A DNA stretch of 64,000 nucleotides from Adenophora triphylla var. japonica (GCA_022495995.1 JAFEMH010000732.1:496001-560000), one strand, 5' to 3'. Positions 11,037 to 21,745 are shown, numbered from the stretch's first letter. Numbers and translations: made by a program. Notes: generated from the sequence alone by a model not told the origin.

Positions 11037-12334
11037 GAGTTGATCTTATAAAAAACGTGTTTTTTCTGGCACTTAGAAAAAACGTGTTTTGTGTTTTTCC
11101 GTTTGTACCAGTTCCAGTTTAACAAAGTGTCAGTGTGACAAAATGCCAGTGCATGTGTAACAAAGTGCCAGTAAAAAAAGTGTCAGTACTAGTTTAACAA
11201 AGTGTCAGTGTAAACTGACACTGGCACTTTGTTAAACTGGCACTGACGTTTTTTACACGGGCACTTTTATATACATGAACTGGCACTCTTCACACTGGCA
11301 CTCTGTTACACTAACACTGGCACTTTGTTACGCTAACATTTTTGCTGCCTCTCAAAAACACAAGCACTGGCATTCAAAAACACATGCACTGGCATTCAAA
11401 AACACATGCACTGGCACTCAAAAACACATACACTGGCATTCAAAAACACTGGTAATCATTTTTGCTGGCTCTCAAAAATACAAGCACTGGCATTCAAAAA
11501 CACATGAACTGGCATTCAAAAATACATACACTGGCACTCAAAAACACATACACTGGCACTCAAATTCCCATCTGATTTGTTCTGTACGAAGGTTGTACTG
11601 GCATTCCAAAACACATGTGTTTTGGAATTAAAATGCACTGGCACTCGAATTAAAATGCACTGACACTCTTTATCTACAACACTGGTACTCAATTGACAAA
11701 CACTGGTACTCAATTGACAATTATAATAGACCAAGGCAATTTGTTGACTGGTTCTTTTGTTCAAGATATGGGTAAAGAGAGAGAAGAAGGAGGGAGGACA
11801 AGAATTAGGTTGTTGGTGGTGCTGAGAGTGAAAGCTGATTTCCGCAGCAACGAACGCAAACCAACGACAACGAACGCAAACCAAAACCAGAGATCTTAAC
11901 CTTGATTCTGAAGGTGCGGAGATTAGCGCTTTCATAACAATCACCGCCTTCCTCTGCCGTTGGGGGGAACAGCAGCGGCAACGGAGCCATCTCCGATCAT
12001 CTTCTTCGTCGTCGATTTTGATTGAGGCACTGATTGGGGGTAGAGAGAGAGTAAGGTGAGAAGAACGGTGATGGCTGTGGCTGGAGGAACAGGGGGACTG
12101 ATTAGGGCGATTGAAGGGGAATCGGGACTGGCGCTTTGGGTAGAGAGAGGGAGAGCTCGGTGTTGGGCGATTGGAGAGAAGGTGATTGAGGTCGCCATTG
12201 GCGTTTAGAGAGAGAAAGGGAGAGAGCCGGTACCTCTTTGCGTTTAGAGAGAATGAGAGTGAGCTGGATGGATGCAGGTAAAAACACGTTTTTTTCTAAC
12301 TTAACAAGAAACGCATTTTTTACAAGTTTTGTGC
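11037..12334. mobile_element. Non-autonomous MULE, copy 1
   Basis: The ends are inverted repeats of about 45-50 bp. The left end reads GAGTTGATCTTATAAAAAAC; the right end, read inward on the minus strand, is GCACAAAACTTGTAAAAAAT. Both then run into an AAAAAACGTGTTTT block. The element is bounded by a perfect 9-bp direct repeat AAACAAAAA (11028-11036 and 12335-12343), the TSD size of Mutator-like elements. The left half is an array of ACTGGCA-CTCAAAAACACA units. The right half (11760-12280) is GC-richer, with GAGAGAGA tracts typical of a plant promoter or 5' UTR. There is no transposase. A sister copy is at 25158-26498. Confidence 0.88.
11110..11710. repeat. Degenerate ~20-bp minisatellite (ACTGGCA...)
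   Basis: Dozens of ACTGGCACT or ACTGGCATTC cores recur, alternating with CAAAAACACATACA or TTTGTTACACTAAC. Spacing is about 18-24 bp. Short stretches are inverted near 11205-11245. It is internal to the MULE and homologous to the array at 25300-26000. The resulting ORF (HWHSKTH repeats) is low-complexity and not taken as a gene. Confidence 0.85.
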
Positions 12335-12343
12335 AAACAAAAA

Positions 12344-12382
12344 AGGGGCATTACTAAAAGCTACTTTTGAAAGATGGATATT

Positions 12383-12414
<32 letters not shown>

Positions 12415-12720
12415 CTACACAAGTTAGACATTACAAGAAACTCTTTAAATATTAAAAAAAAAACTACTTTTTTTTTTTGCGTTTATCTGTCAAACAACTG
12501 ATAAATGCATTTATCAGTTGTTTAACCAAAAAATCAAACACAAAATATTCATTAAAAAATTGATAAATGAATTTATCATTTATAAACAACTGATTAATGC
12601 ATTTTACATTGATAAATGCATTTATTAGTTGTTTTAACTGAAAGACAAAAAAAAAAAGATTTTTTGTAATATCACATGTTATGTTACATGTTTTTTTTTA
12701 AATAGCATCCTCAAAACTTA
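12344..12720. repeat. AT-rich palindromic tract
   Basis: A poly-A run (12390-12414) is followed by a perfect 32-bp palindrome at 12492-12523 centred on AAATGCATTT. Degenerate copies of the same TTGATAAATGCATTTATCA unit follow at about 12555-12640. No coding sequence. Confidence 0.8.
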
Positions 12721-12730
12721 AGACTTTCAG

Positions 12731-13498
12731 ATGGCTAATTATGCTCTCCGTCTGAGGGAGATTACAGACGACCAGGCCGAGGTCATCACGAAGAGGAATA
12801 GCCAACTGGGGAAGGATGTAGAGGAAGTGAAGGCTCTCTCTCAATCTGTGAGTGGGAAGGAGTCTGACCTTAAGAATGATCATGATCGATTTGATCAATC
12901 CCTCAAAGCATTGGAGCGGGCTAAGGGGCAACGAGATAAGTTCTGCGGTCACAAGGAGAGGCTGGAGGCGGAGAATAAAGAATACTCCAAGAGACTAGAA
13001 GCTGAGCGGGCACAAGTTAAAGCTCTGGAGAATGAAGTTGACCAGCAATCTAGCGAGCTCGTTGAGCTTAGAAGATATATTTTGGAAAAGGACTCGATGA
13101 TTGCCTAAACTAAGAAGGAGGTTGTGGAAGAGTTGCTTAAGTCGCAGGCATATAATGACCTTATCAGCGAGGAGGGCTCTTCCCGGTATGATGCCGCTAG
13201 CAAGACTTAGATGCGGAATTTTGCTGCCATAGGCAAGTTTACTGAGCAATTAGCCATGGTATGGTCTCTTGTTGCAAGGGACTTAGAGTGCCTTCCTTGG
13301 CATGCATTAGTTCCTCTTCCTCCCGAAGAAGATTTAAAAAATTTGGATGGTGCAACGACCTCACTTCTGCCTATAGTAGCCGCGGTCACTACCACCACCC
13401 TTCTAGATCAGTTGGATACTTTGAGGTGGGGTGATGAAAAATTATCTCTGGATGATGCGGATGCCCGTCTTTTTCCAAATGGGCCTACGGCCAGATAA
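12731..13498 (+). pseudogene. Broken coiled-coil ORF, retroelement-associated
   Basis: A single plus-strand frame of about 255 codons carries two internal stops, TAA at 13106 and TAG near 13208. Both are one C-to-T change away from a glutamine codon. Residues 30-125 are highly charged with heptad spacing (for example LEAENKEYSKRLEAERAQV), predicted coiled coil. After it come SQAYNDLISEEGSSRYDAA and a compact C-terminus. This layout resembles the plant putative-transposon/gypsy-associated family (PF04195-like), but that assignment is from memory and unverified. It ends about 2 bp from a gypsy RT remnant on the opposite strand, so it may be the antisense ORF known from Tat/Retand-type elements. 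Confidence 0.5.
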
Positions 13499-13509
13499 CT
13501 CATCTCAAA

Positions 13510-13770
13510 TCGCCTCCTCTTTACAGGTTATTTCTTTTTCGGGGAGAAGTATCGTGATTTTTGGTGAATGCGCTTAAAGGCGGAGCTATCATTGAGCTTG
13601 TGGACTATCACTTCTGTATTGATTCCTTGTATATCCCCTACCCTCCAATGAATCTCCAACCCCACTTTGACCTTTGGATCGGGATAGTAGACATTAATAA
13701 CCACCTCTTACAGCTTGTCATTTGGCTGGAGATCGCTTAATTCCCTTTTGTGCAATGAGTCAATTACAAT
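13510..13770 (-). pseudogene. Gypsy RT N-terminal remnant
   Basis: On the minus strand the sequence reads EVVINVYYPDPKVKVGLEIH and, further on, EVIVHKLNDSSAFKRIHQKS. This matches the linker and start of gypsy reverse transcriptase, where an H-K-L-N element precedes the R-Q-K-R box. A stop interrupts it, and it ends before the catalytic YVDD/FIDD region. It is therefore a dead fragment. Confidence 0.6.
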
Positions 13771-13893
13771 GGTGGGGGAGGAGCTTGATTCTGAAAGGGA
13801 GGACATGGAGTAAATGATCTCTCGGTCTACGTCGCTCGAGGTCCCTCCGTCCACATATCCTCTGGCCACCCACGGGAGTCAACCGCTTTGCCT

Positions 13894-14406
13894 TTATGCC
13901 TTCCTGAGTTCCAGCGTTGTGGAGTGAAAAGAGAGCATTCCTACGAACTCGCTCTTCGGGCTTTTTCCTTTGTTCTTGCTCTGCTTAGATTCTTCCTCAT
14001 TTTGCGAGTTGGAAGCTATATTTTTCAACTTTCTCTTCTCCTCCAAAGTTTTCAAAAATTTCTCAAGATGGTTTTTGACGACCGCAACTCCTTCGGGGGT
14101 ATTGAATTTGATTCTTTGGTGAGGGACTGAGGAAAAAATTCCCAACGCGGCCTGTGCCGTGACTCCAAGGATTGCGTTGTATTGGGATTGTAAGTCAATG
14201 ACCATGAAGGTGATATTTGCTGTTTTTTGTTGGGGCTTTTCCCCAATTATCACCTCAAAATCAATCGTCCCCTTCACATGGAAGGTGTGGTTTTTGAATC
14301 CCACGAGGAGTCTGACGTAAGGGGTGAGATGTGCCTCCGACATCTTCATTCCTACTAGAGTGTGATAGTAGAGAATGTCCCTGGCTGCACCCGTGTCAAT
14401 CAACAC
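13894..14406 (-). pseudogene. Gypsy aspartic protease fragment
   Basis: A 170-residue open frame begins with LIDTGAARDILYYHTLVGM. The D-T-G-A triad is the retroviral-type aspartic protease active site, and ILGVTAQAALGIFSS matches the second conserved (ILGR) segment. The tail is Lys/Glu/Ser-rich. In the parental element this domain would cleave the Gag-Pol polyprotein. It is isolated from gag by stops at 14406-14600, so not functional as it stands. Confidence 0.75.
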
Positions 14407-14599
14407 CCTGCTTATATTGGCCTGTTGATCCTCATCTTAATTGTAAAGGGCTGTGTGGAGTAAAAGAGATTGGAAGCGGGTTCACTTCTCTTGAAGCCAA
14501 TCTCATGCTCTTCTTCCGGAGCGAGAGGTGAGATCAAGAAGACCTTTTCCAAAGTCTTGATTTGATATGATAGTTGGGTGTTGCTTGGAGCTTCTACTC

Positions 14600-15560
14600 C
14601 GATATAGTTTATATCATAAGTTCCTTGCTCATTCTCATCATCATCTCTGGTGTTTCTCTCTTTCCTCTCGGGCCTCCTTTGAGTCTGGCCCCTATTGTTG
14701 TTGCCTTGACCCAGTTGGCCAACTCTCCATTGTCAATCTTTTGCTGGATGATTCTCTTTAGCTGAAAGCAATCCTCCGTGTTATGGCCGTGGTAATTATG
14801 GTAGTCGCAAAACTTGTTCCGGGACCTTTCATTTGGCCTTCTTAACATCAGAGGAGGGGGAGGGATTTTCACAGCTTTAAGGTAAACCGAGGTGCAGTCA
14901 AAGGAGTGTAAACAGTATCATCCACTATTCTTTTGAATTTTTCAGCATTGCGACTTCTATTTTTCCCTGACCGTGACCCTGGTTGGATCCTTGGCCGGTT
15001 TATTTCACATGCTCGATCCTTCCTTGGCCGGTCTGCGAGCAACTAGGATTCATGCGGGCTCCTCTGCTGAGGCAACAGTCGTGGCCCTTTCATACATCTC
15101 CTCCACATCCTTGGGCCTGTCCGAGACAAAGTTCATTTTTAGGAAACATGAGGTCAAACCTCCCTCAAAGCATAGCTGAATGTCACTCTCGGACATGTCC
15201 ATGTTTTTTTCAGACATTTTTCGAAAACGAGTGATGTATGAATTTGTGGTTTCTCCAGCTCCCTGCTTGATTCTTACCAGATCTGTTCTCGGTCTCGCGG
15301 GCTCCCTGTCCCGACAAATGAGTTAAGAAAGGCATTCTACGGTTGTTCAAAACTGTGGATGGATTTTGGTTTATGAGCCATCATCCAGGATAGTGCCTCA
15401 CCCGTGAAAATGGAAGCTAGGGCTTTGCACATTACTGCCTCGTTGTCAGAAAATAGGACCATTTGGCCCTCAAATCTTCCCATATGACACTTGACATTTT
15501 TTTAGTCGTCATAGGGTTCTAATGATGGGGGTTTTCCTCTCTTAATGAGGCTACAATATT
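14600..15560 (-). pseudogene. Gypsy gag remnant with zinc knuckle
   Basis: Minus-strand segments in shifting frames read like a Retrotrans_gag core: NEAVMCKALASIFTGEALSW, ITRFRKMSEKNMDMSESDIQ, then near 14830 a CCHC-type knuckle CDYHNYHGHNTEDC followed by FQLKRIIQQKIDNGELANWV. Gag packages element RNA; the knuckle binds it. At least three stops and frame changes break the reading frame. Confidence 0.7.
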
Positions 15561-15570
15561 TTGTGACAGT

Positions 15571-15777
15571 TTGAGTGAAATATGTTTGGCTAAGGATCAT
15601 GTTCATCATAAGAGGATCAAGCAAATAGATGTGATGTATCATTTTCTGAGAAGTGAGAAACGGATCAAGATGAAGAAAGTGGGTACTACGGACAATCCTG
15701 CTGACATGTTCACGAAGTCCGTTCCAACTAGCAAGTTTCAACATTGCTTGGACTTGTTGAATGTTCGCAACTGTTAG
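15571..15777 (+). pseudogene. Copia RNase H C-terminal fragment
   Basis: The last about 65 residues of a copia polyprotein, including AKDHVHHKRIKQIDVMYHFL and GTTDNPADMFTKSVPTSKF, end in a TAG stop. The H-x-K-x-I-x(2)-x-Y-H-F and D-x-x-T-K elements are typical of the copia RNase H end. The upstream part is missing; the junction with the gypsy remnant is at about 15565. The cognate 3' LTR follows. Confidence 0.8.
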
Positions 15778-15844
15778 GCAACATCTGAGGCACAGGGAGA
15801 GTTCTGGTTTTGTGATCTGGAGGTTATATGTCAAGGTGAAGATT

Positions 15845-16405
15845 TGTTGGGTTTGATGTCATCTAAGTTGGGGACGCTTAAATTAGGGAATTAAACAAGC
15901 AAATGGAATAATTCCTAAGACAGGGCAAGGGGCGACCGCGCCAAGTTTCTGTAGAAACGGGGCGATCACGCGCTTTCTGGGGGCGATCGCGCTGCCTCTG
16001 GACAAAGAAGGCGATTGCGCCCTCCAGAGGTGCGGTCGCGCGGTAGTCCGTTTTGGGCCTGACTTGCGGCAAATTCAGAGCAGTGTATGAATACCTTGTA
16101 GGGTTAGAAATAGGAAGTATAAATATCCCCTATCCCCTAACAATTTGATGTAATTAAGCATATCAATAATTCTAGGTTTATGTTTCTGAAGATCTCTTGC
16201 TCATCTGTTTTCTAGATCTAGGATTTGCACAACTAAGAATTCTTGTGACCAAGAATTCGTGCAATAGATTAGAGATTGTAATCTGTTGATAATAATATTC
16301 TCTCTCTTTGCCCGTGAACGTAGCCAAATTGGTGAACCACGTATATTGTTGTGTTGTATGATTGATGTTTGTTTAATAATCTTCTATATAGACTCTGTTC
16401 TAACA
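15845..16405 (+). mobile_element. Copia 3' LTR
   Basis: It starts TGTTGGGTTTGATG after a short purine tract (GTCAAGGTGAAGA) and is proposed to end at GTTCTAACA (16405), giving TG...CA ends and about 561 bp. A TATA box (TATAAATA) is at 16119-16126. Between 15925 and 16060 there are about five GC-rich near-palindromic motifs (GGGGCGACCGCGCC, GGGGGCGATCGCGC, GGCGATTGCGCC and similar). The 5' partner is not in the window, so the right boundary is inferred. Confidence 0.65.
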
Positions 16406-16613
16406 TAAGAGACGACGTGTGTCTACGGAATGTTCAGAATTCCGTGTCCTACATTGGTTTAAATCTCGTCTAAAGGGCCCTATAGGAAGTTGCCCCAAAA
16501 AAAAAAAAAAATTATTAGTACTATTTAAGTGTTAAACAATTAAAAGAATGTAGATCAGTTGTTCTCCTCAATGAACCCATTTGAGGGGCTATAAGATAAC
16601 TAGACTAAATTTG

Positions 16614-16655
<42 letters not shown>

Positions 16656-17217
16656 CAACCTTAAAATTCAAGGTGGTTGTCTGAAAAATAGAATAAAAAC
16701 ATACAGCTCACCTAAACTGAAGATCGCCACAGATGCTAAAACTGATCAAATTTGAACAACCCAATTTAGGCCAACCAAAGTCAAACATCAAGATACAAAT
16801 CTTGTACTTCATCAAAATCTCAAAAAAAAAAAAAAAAAAAAGAAAGAAAAAAAAAAAAGAAAAAAAAATCATAATCATTCCCACAACAAACAGCAGTTTC
16901 TTTTGAAAAATTTACTTTAGAAAACTTCATCTACTCGAACAACATTGTAAAGCAAGGGGACGAGATAATTTCATAGGTGGGACAAATATAACCCCGCGAC
17001 AGTAATGTTTTCACTCAGATTACTAAAATAAAAGAGGGGTGGGGGTGGGGGTGGGGGTGGGGGTGGGGGTGGGGGTGGGGGAATGAGATTGTTTAGACTA
17101 GTTTAAATGGCTACACAATTAATTTTAATTACAGCTTCAATGGGTTTTTGCTCCTCAAGATCACTGTATTATTCATGTACAAAAGCACGTAATACCTACT
17201 GTAGATCTTAATTTGTG
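16406..17217. other. Spacer downstream of the bHLH gene
   Basis: Contains poly-A runs at 16497-16512, 16617-16650 and 16821-16868, and a GGGGGT minisatellite at 17037-17082. No other gene was seen. It should contain the bHLH 3' UTR and polyadenylation site (minus strand, left of 17218). Confidence 0.6.
17037..17082 (+). repeat. (GGGGGT)n tract, G-quadruplex candidate
   Basis: About seven consecutive runs of four to five G separated by single T lie about 140 bp beyond the bHLH stop codon. Four or more G-runs with 1-nt loops is the classic intramolecular quadruplex pattern. On the bHLH transcript strand it would be C-rich. Confidence 0.85.
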
Positions 17218-19307
17218 CTATGAGTTCTGCTTATTTGAGCATGTACACTTTGCACGTTTCTCCGAAATAGTCTGAAAATTATCACAGAAGATAGAACGGT
17301 TAATATGAAAATGAAATGATAATAAATAAATAAATTATGTTATTAGATGAATAATGAGTGTTTAGAATCCAGTTTCTTGTGTAGGGATATACCTCGACTT
17401 GTTTCTGAAGGTCTTTAATGTAATCAACAGCAAAATCCAACATATCTGATGTATTTGTTTGCTACAAAGACAAAAACAAAGGCCTTTGTTAAGATTAGTC
17501 TTATAAAAAATGAGGACAGAGTACGCAAAAATCCTACCTTGTCCATATTTGGGACAAGCTCTTGTAGCTTCTTCATCCTTTCACTAATTCGAGTCCTTCT
17601 TACCTGAATATTATCACCTAAAATCAAAATATATACTGAAGATCACCTAAAAGACTCAAAATACTAGATTATCTCCCTAAAAATATTTTTACATAAGTTG
17701 GACTTCAATTATGACACGTAGTTTGACGATAATTATTTGGGATTTAGGAATATTTACTCTCTCTGCAATGCTTCGAGGGTGAGTAGCACAACCCCTTTTC
17801 GCCCTGCTCCTTAACGGCACAGAATCTTGAAACTGCATTAGTTTTTCCATAGCAGACAACTCTGAAGAACTTGTAGGCAAACTCAAGTGATGGGCCAATG
17901 CAGATGGTGGACGACGTCTTCCTTCATCATTCTGACCAACAAGATGATTAATGGGTTAGGTTTAAAAAGTGCAAAAACTTTCGCAATAACAATAAAACAG
18001 AAAACATAAAATATTTTTACCTGACTTTCTGATAAATCCATATTCGGAAATGTACTTCTATTGCTATCTCCAATTCCATTGAGGAAATCATCAGGCAAAA
18101 TTGATGAATCATTCCAAGACCCTCTTCCAAAACCAGAAACATAAGGCTCATCCTTCCTCTGAGTGTCATCCAACGAGCCATCATCCGAATTACTAATTCC
18201 CATGTTTTTGCTATCAATTTCTGGAATACGAGTCAACAAACCCGAAGAACAAGGTGGGCCTGATGAGAAATCCCTTTGATTTTTCAATCGCTTTGCAGAT
18301 GGAAATGATGATTCTGTTCTATCTCCTCCACCACCAGTACCAAAATTTCCCATTCCTCCAATCACAGAATATGCTGAAAATGATTTAAAAATTAGCAACA
18401 ACAAATAGGATTAACACCCTAAAATGGAATCACTCAATAAAAAATTGGCAATCGGATCAAATCTAAAACTAAGCAACATGAATATTTCTAGTCAATCCAT
18501 ATATAAGTACACTTGCGGCAACATACTTTATGACCTCAAGCATCATAAATTTGTCTTCTTCAACTAAGTAAAACATCATAAACAGAATTATCAGTACCAT
18601 TTTCAGTCAATTTGCTTAGGTGATCCAACATTTTTACTTTTGAGTACCATTGAAAATTGGTCATCACAGTAAGGCCAAAAAGTCAAAATTCCTTTTTGAA
18701 AATTCAGTTAGTAAATACATCAAACAGTTGGAAGATGATGCAAGAAAAGGGTACCATTATCAACGTTAAAGTGGGAGAGAAATCCAGCAGGCGAACTACT
18801 CTGACGAACTAGACTGCCACCGCCCATCTTCATTGGGGGCAACCGATCCATTGCCATGGAACTCGGTGGGAAAAACGAGTCATTCATAGCTGAAGTAGAT
18901 GCCGTAATATGACCCTGTTGTTGAGATTGGCTCTGAAAAATCAACTGCTGTTGCTGATGAGATTGAAAATCTTCTTGTTCATGTTTCATTGAACCCACAA
19001 ACTGAGGCTGAACAGCTGAACCATCACCTCTTACTTGACTCAAACTCTGTTGTTGCTGCTCCGGCGGTGGTAGTGGGTCGGAACCAACACCACTAGACAG
19101 AAACCTCTGGAAAATCCGGTCAGTTTCGGGACTCGAAACACTAGGATTGAAAACCTCATCACAATCATCTTCTTCGAAATTCACACTGTTAAGCAAATTA
19201 GCAAAGTATGAACTCGGAGCAGACTTATACCGAGTCAACCCTGAGTTCATTTGTTGCTGCTGCTGCTGCTGAAAATGTTGGTGACCATGATGGAGATCTG
19301 AATCCAT
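17218..19307 (-). CDS. bHLH transcription factor, FBH/bHLH122-bHLH130 type
   Basis: Predicted nuclear transcription factor. Six coding exons with GT-AG junctions were read directly: 19307-18755, 18373-18021, 17931-17758, 17603-17538, 17461-17393 and 17271-17218, totalling 1,269 nt (422 aa plus stop) with the frame kept across all junctions. I chose the ATG at 19307 (MDSDLHHG) because sequence upstream lacks a better start. Early residues carry poly-Gln and the family motif GLTRYKSAPSSYFANLL (about 22-40). The middle has ALAHHLSLPTSSSELSAMEK. The basic region and helix 1 (THPRSIAER-VRRTRISERMKKL) cross the exon 3/4 junction, and helix 2 (DMLDFAVDYIKDLQKQVE) lies in exon 5. The basic region is the atypical type of the FBH/bHLH80-81-122-128-130 group, whose Arabidopsis members regulate CONSTANS and stress responses. 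That function is family knowledge, not shown here. Confidence 0.9.
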
Positions 19308-19938
19308 TAATTCGTTTTTCAACTCAAACAACAAAACCCACTAAATCTTCAATTGGGGTTCACATAGATCTCAATCCAAATCATATAAAAATAAGAAACC
19401 AATAAAATAACTAAAATTTAATTTTGTTAGCAACTATTTGGAAAAGGGGGTTGTGTAGAGATATGATAGGGCCAATCACTAGACTCAAAAATAGGATAAC
19501 ATTAACAATAGTGACCACTAAAACAGGGAATATATGAACATGATGATGAAAGAACAGAGAACATAAAAAAGAAGCACACCCACAAGAAAGAAAGAACCAA
19601 AAAAGCTACTCCTCCTCCTGCTACTTTGTTGATTGCACAGTAATTAACAGTAACTTTGAGATTGGTAATGGATAATGATTTGAAGAAAGACTTTTTTGAT
19701 TGAAAAGCTGCAAGAAAAGCTGTAGGTATGGAAGGGGGATTGTTGGTGGTGTAGGTGGGGTGGAGTTGAGTAGTGGAGATGGAGGGAGGAGAGAGGCGGA
19801 GGGAAAGGAAGGAAGAGAGAGGGTCAGGTGTAAAGAAACAATAAGAAAGGGGGGGCTTCTCTATTGTTTATTCATTTCTGTCTTTATTTCGTGTATTGTC
19901 AGTGCGGTGGAGCCAATTAGATATTGAGAGGTGGACTT

Positions 19939-19940
<2 letters not shown>
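19308..19940 (-). promoter_or_regulatory. 5' UTR and promoter region of the bHLH gene
   Basis: On the minus strand this is CT-rich (complement of the GGAGGGAGGAGAGAGGCGG run at 19780-19830), a pattern common near plant transcription starts. Neither TATA box nor initiator can be placed with confidence. The SINE at 19941-20330 sits at its distal edge. Confidence 0.45.
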
Positions 19941-19972
<32 letters not shown>

Positions 19973-20330
19973 ATACTCCACCAGGCAAGTAAAGACTCCT
20001 TATACTCCGTAGCTGAGCCCTCCTACAAGGCATTTACATCACTCTTACATCACCAACTAGCTGCTCCAGCAGCTCCTTCCAAAGAGGCATTTACATCACT
20101 CTTACAACACCAAATTCAAGCCCATTTGCACCTCGCCAAGATTTGAACTCCCCCACACCGAGGATACAGCCCAAGAATGCCGCTTCCTTAATCCGCACGA
20201 ATGCGCCCTGGAACTCCTAAGAACCCTGAAATCAAGGTAGGAAATTAAGCCCCAAGAATCCCCTTAAGGGGATTCGAACCGACGACCTCCCCTTCGGGAA
20301 ATCACCTTGATACCACTAGGCCAAGCCCGT
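19941..20330 (-). mobile_element. tRNA-derived SINE
   Basis: On the minus strand it starts CGGGCTTGGCCTAGTGGTAT, a Pol III A box, followed by GGTTCGAATCC, the B box, about 35 nt later. It runs through a body of about 300 bp to a poly-A tail of about 31 (poly-T at 19941-19971 on plus). The body contains a direct repeat (GGCATTTACATCACTCTTAC near 20029 and 20087). A clear target-site duplication was not found. The tRNA-like head is not a functional tRNA. Confidence 0.82.
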
Positions 20331-20429
20331 TAGGTGTTTACACACATGCTTCTTCAGTCTAAATCGAACTTGCACAAAATTTTATTTTAATTGTTCCATT
20401 TAAAAGGCATACACCTAAAAAAAAATATA

Positions 20430-20705
20430 CTCCCTCCATTCCCAATCTAAATACACACTTTCCATTTTGGCATCTCAAATTTACGTGCACATTTTCTATA
20501 ATGAAAAAGAATCTTTACTATTCTCTTCACTCATTCTCCCTCATACATTATTTTAATACTCACAACACCATTATAATTTACTATTTTCTCTACTCATTCT
20601 CTTTCCTATTTTTTACTTTTACACTCACAACATTTTCAATATAATACTCCCTCCTTAATTTACGTGAAAAGTCAAAGTGTGCACTTAGGTTGGGGACGGA
20701 GGGAG
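20430..20705. mobile_element. Stowaway-type MITE
   Basis: Ends CTCCCTCCATTCCCAATCTA and the complement of GGTTGGGGACGGAGGGAG, flanked by TA. A second internal CTCCCTCCTTAATTTACGTG near 20647 suggests a shuffled inner end. No ORF. Confidence 0.87.
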
Positions 20706-20711
20706 TATATA

Positions 20712-20979
20712 CTCCCTCCGTCCCAACCATTTTGCCATTTTGGATGTCCCGTTAATAGCTTTCACTTTCCTTTTTTGGCAAAGGAATCTTTACTATTCCC
20801 TCCACTCATTCTCTCTCCTACATTATTTTAATACTCACAACACCATTATAATTTACTATTCCCTCCACTCATTCTCTCTCCTATTTTCAAATTACACTCA
20901 CAACATTTTTTCTTCCCATCCATTTTATTAATTTGCGTGCAAGGCAAAATTTGGACAGCTTCTATTGGGACGGAGGGAG
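20712..20979. mobile_element. Stowaway-type MITE abutting the previous one
   Basis: Begins CTCCCTCCGTCCCAACCATT and ends ATTGGGACGGAGGGAG with TA flanks. Only TATATA separates it from the MITE on its left. It is nearly identical to the nested copy at 40966-41240 (shared GGATGTCCCGTTAATAGC-type and CAAAATTTGGACAGCTTCTA wording), so this subfamily moved relatively recently. Confidence 0.88.
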
Positions 20980-21034
20980 TATTTTTTTCTTCATTTGACA
21001 TATTTGTTATACTCACAATAATTATCAAAGAAAT

Positions 21035-21745
21035 TTTTATTATTAAAAAAATAGCAGATATTTTTTAGAATAATTTTTCTTTAAAAAAATTAGCAAAGAA
21101 AATTTTATTTTAAAAAAATAATGTTCATCTCTTAATAATTATTTTATGAAAACCTTTACTTTCTCTAATTAATTCTACTCAATATATTATTTTTATTAAA
21201 TAATCTGATTTTAAAGCAAATCAAAAATAATCTTTTAAGAAATTATATTTTTATTTGCTTAAAAATAAATTCAAATTATTTAATTTAAAATAATCAAAAA
21301 ATATTCTTTGAAAAGATTATTTTTTGATTTGCTTTTAAAAAAGAAAGTCAGATTATTTAATTTAAATAATCAAAAAATATTCTTTTAAAAGAATTTTTTG
21401 ATTTGCTTGAAAAGAAAGTCAGATTATTTAATTTTTTTTATTTGCTTAAAAAGAAAGTCGGATTATTCAATTTCAAATAATCAAATAATATTCTTTTAAA
21501 AGATTTTTTTTTCGATTTGCTTAAAAATAAAGTCAGATTATTTAATAAAAATAATATTAAGTAGAATTATTTCGAGGAAATAAAGGTTTTCATAAAATAA
21601 TTATTAAGAGATAATATTATTTTTAAAAATAAAAATTCGTTGCTAAGTTGTTTTTAATAAATCAAAATAATTAATCTTAAAATTTCTGCTAAAAAAATTC
21701 TTAAATATTATTAGAATTATTTTAAATAATTAAAAATATTTTTGA
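21035..21745. mobile_element. AT-rich foldback element with internal tandem repeats
   Basis: The left arm (about 21040-21265) and right arm (about 21510-21740) are inverted copies. Marker segments are CTCTTAATAATTATTTTATG and GAAAACCTTTACTTTCTC on the left, and AAAGGTTTTCATAAAATAAT on the right. The loop between them contains three to four copies of a roughly 70-bp unit (GAAAGTCAGATTATTTAATT plus AATCAAAAAATATTCTTTT). Non-coding. An RNA of this region would form a hairpin of about 220 bp. Superfamily unknown. Confidence 0.75.

Larger units (their letters stand above)
13500..15565 (-). mobile_element. Decayed Ty3/gypsy element (Tat-like), gag-pro-RT start
   Basis: Minus-strand fragments appear in the expected order: gag (15560 to 14600), protease (14406 to 13894) and the first about 80 residues of RT (about 13760 to 13505). 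Several stops and frameshifts separate them. Most of RT, RNase H and integrase is absent; the sequence switches at about 13500 to a plus-strand ORF. On the right it is cut at about 15565 by a copia 3' end. The zinc-knuckle wording suggests the Tat group; this is family knowledge, not a search result. Confidence 0.75.

Noticed and set aside
11275..11944. ORFs of 118 and 142 aa in the ACTGGCA array
   Set aside because: Repeat-derived HWHSKTH-type translation and its complement; no independent support.
20262..20330. tRNA gene on the minus strand
   Set aside because: A and B boxes are present, but there is no complete cloverleaf, and a SINE body with poly-A follows.
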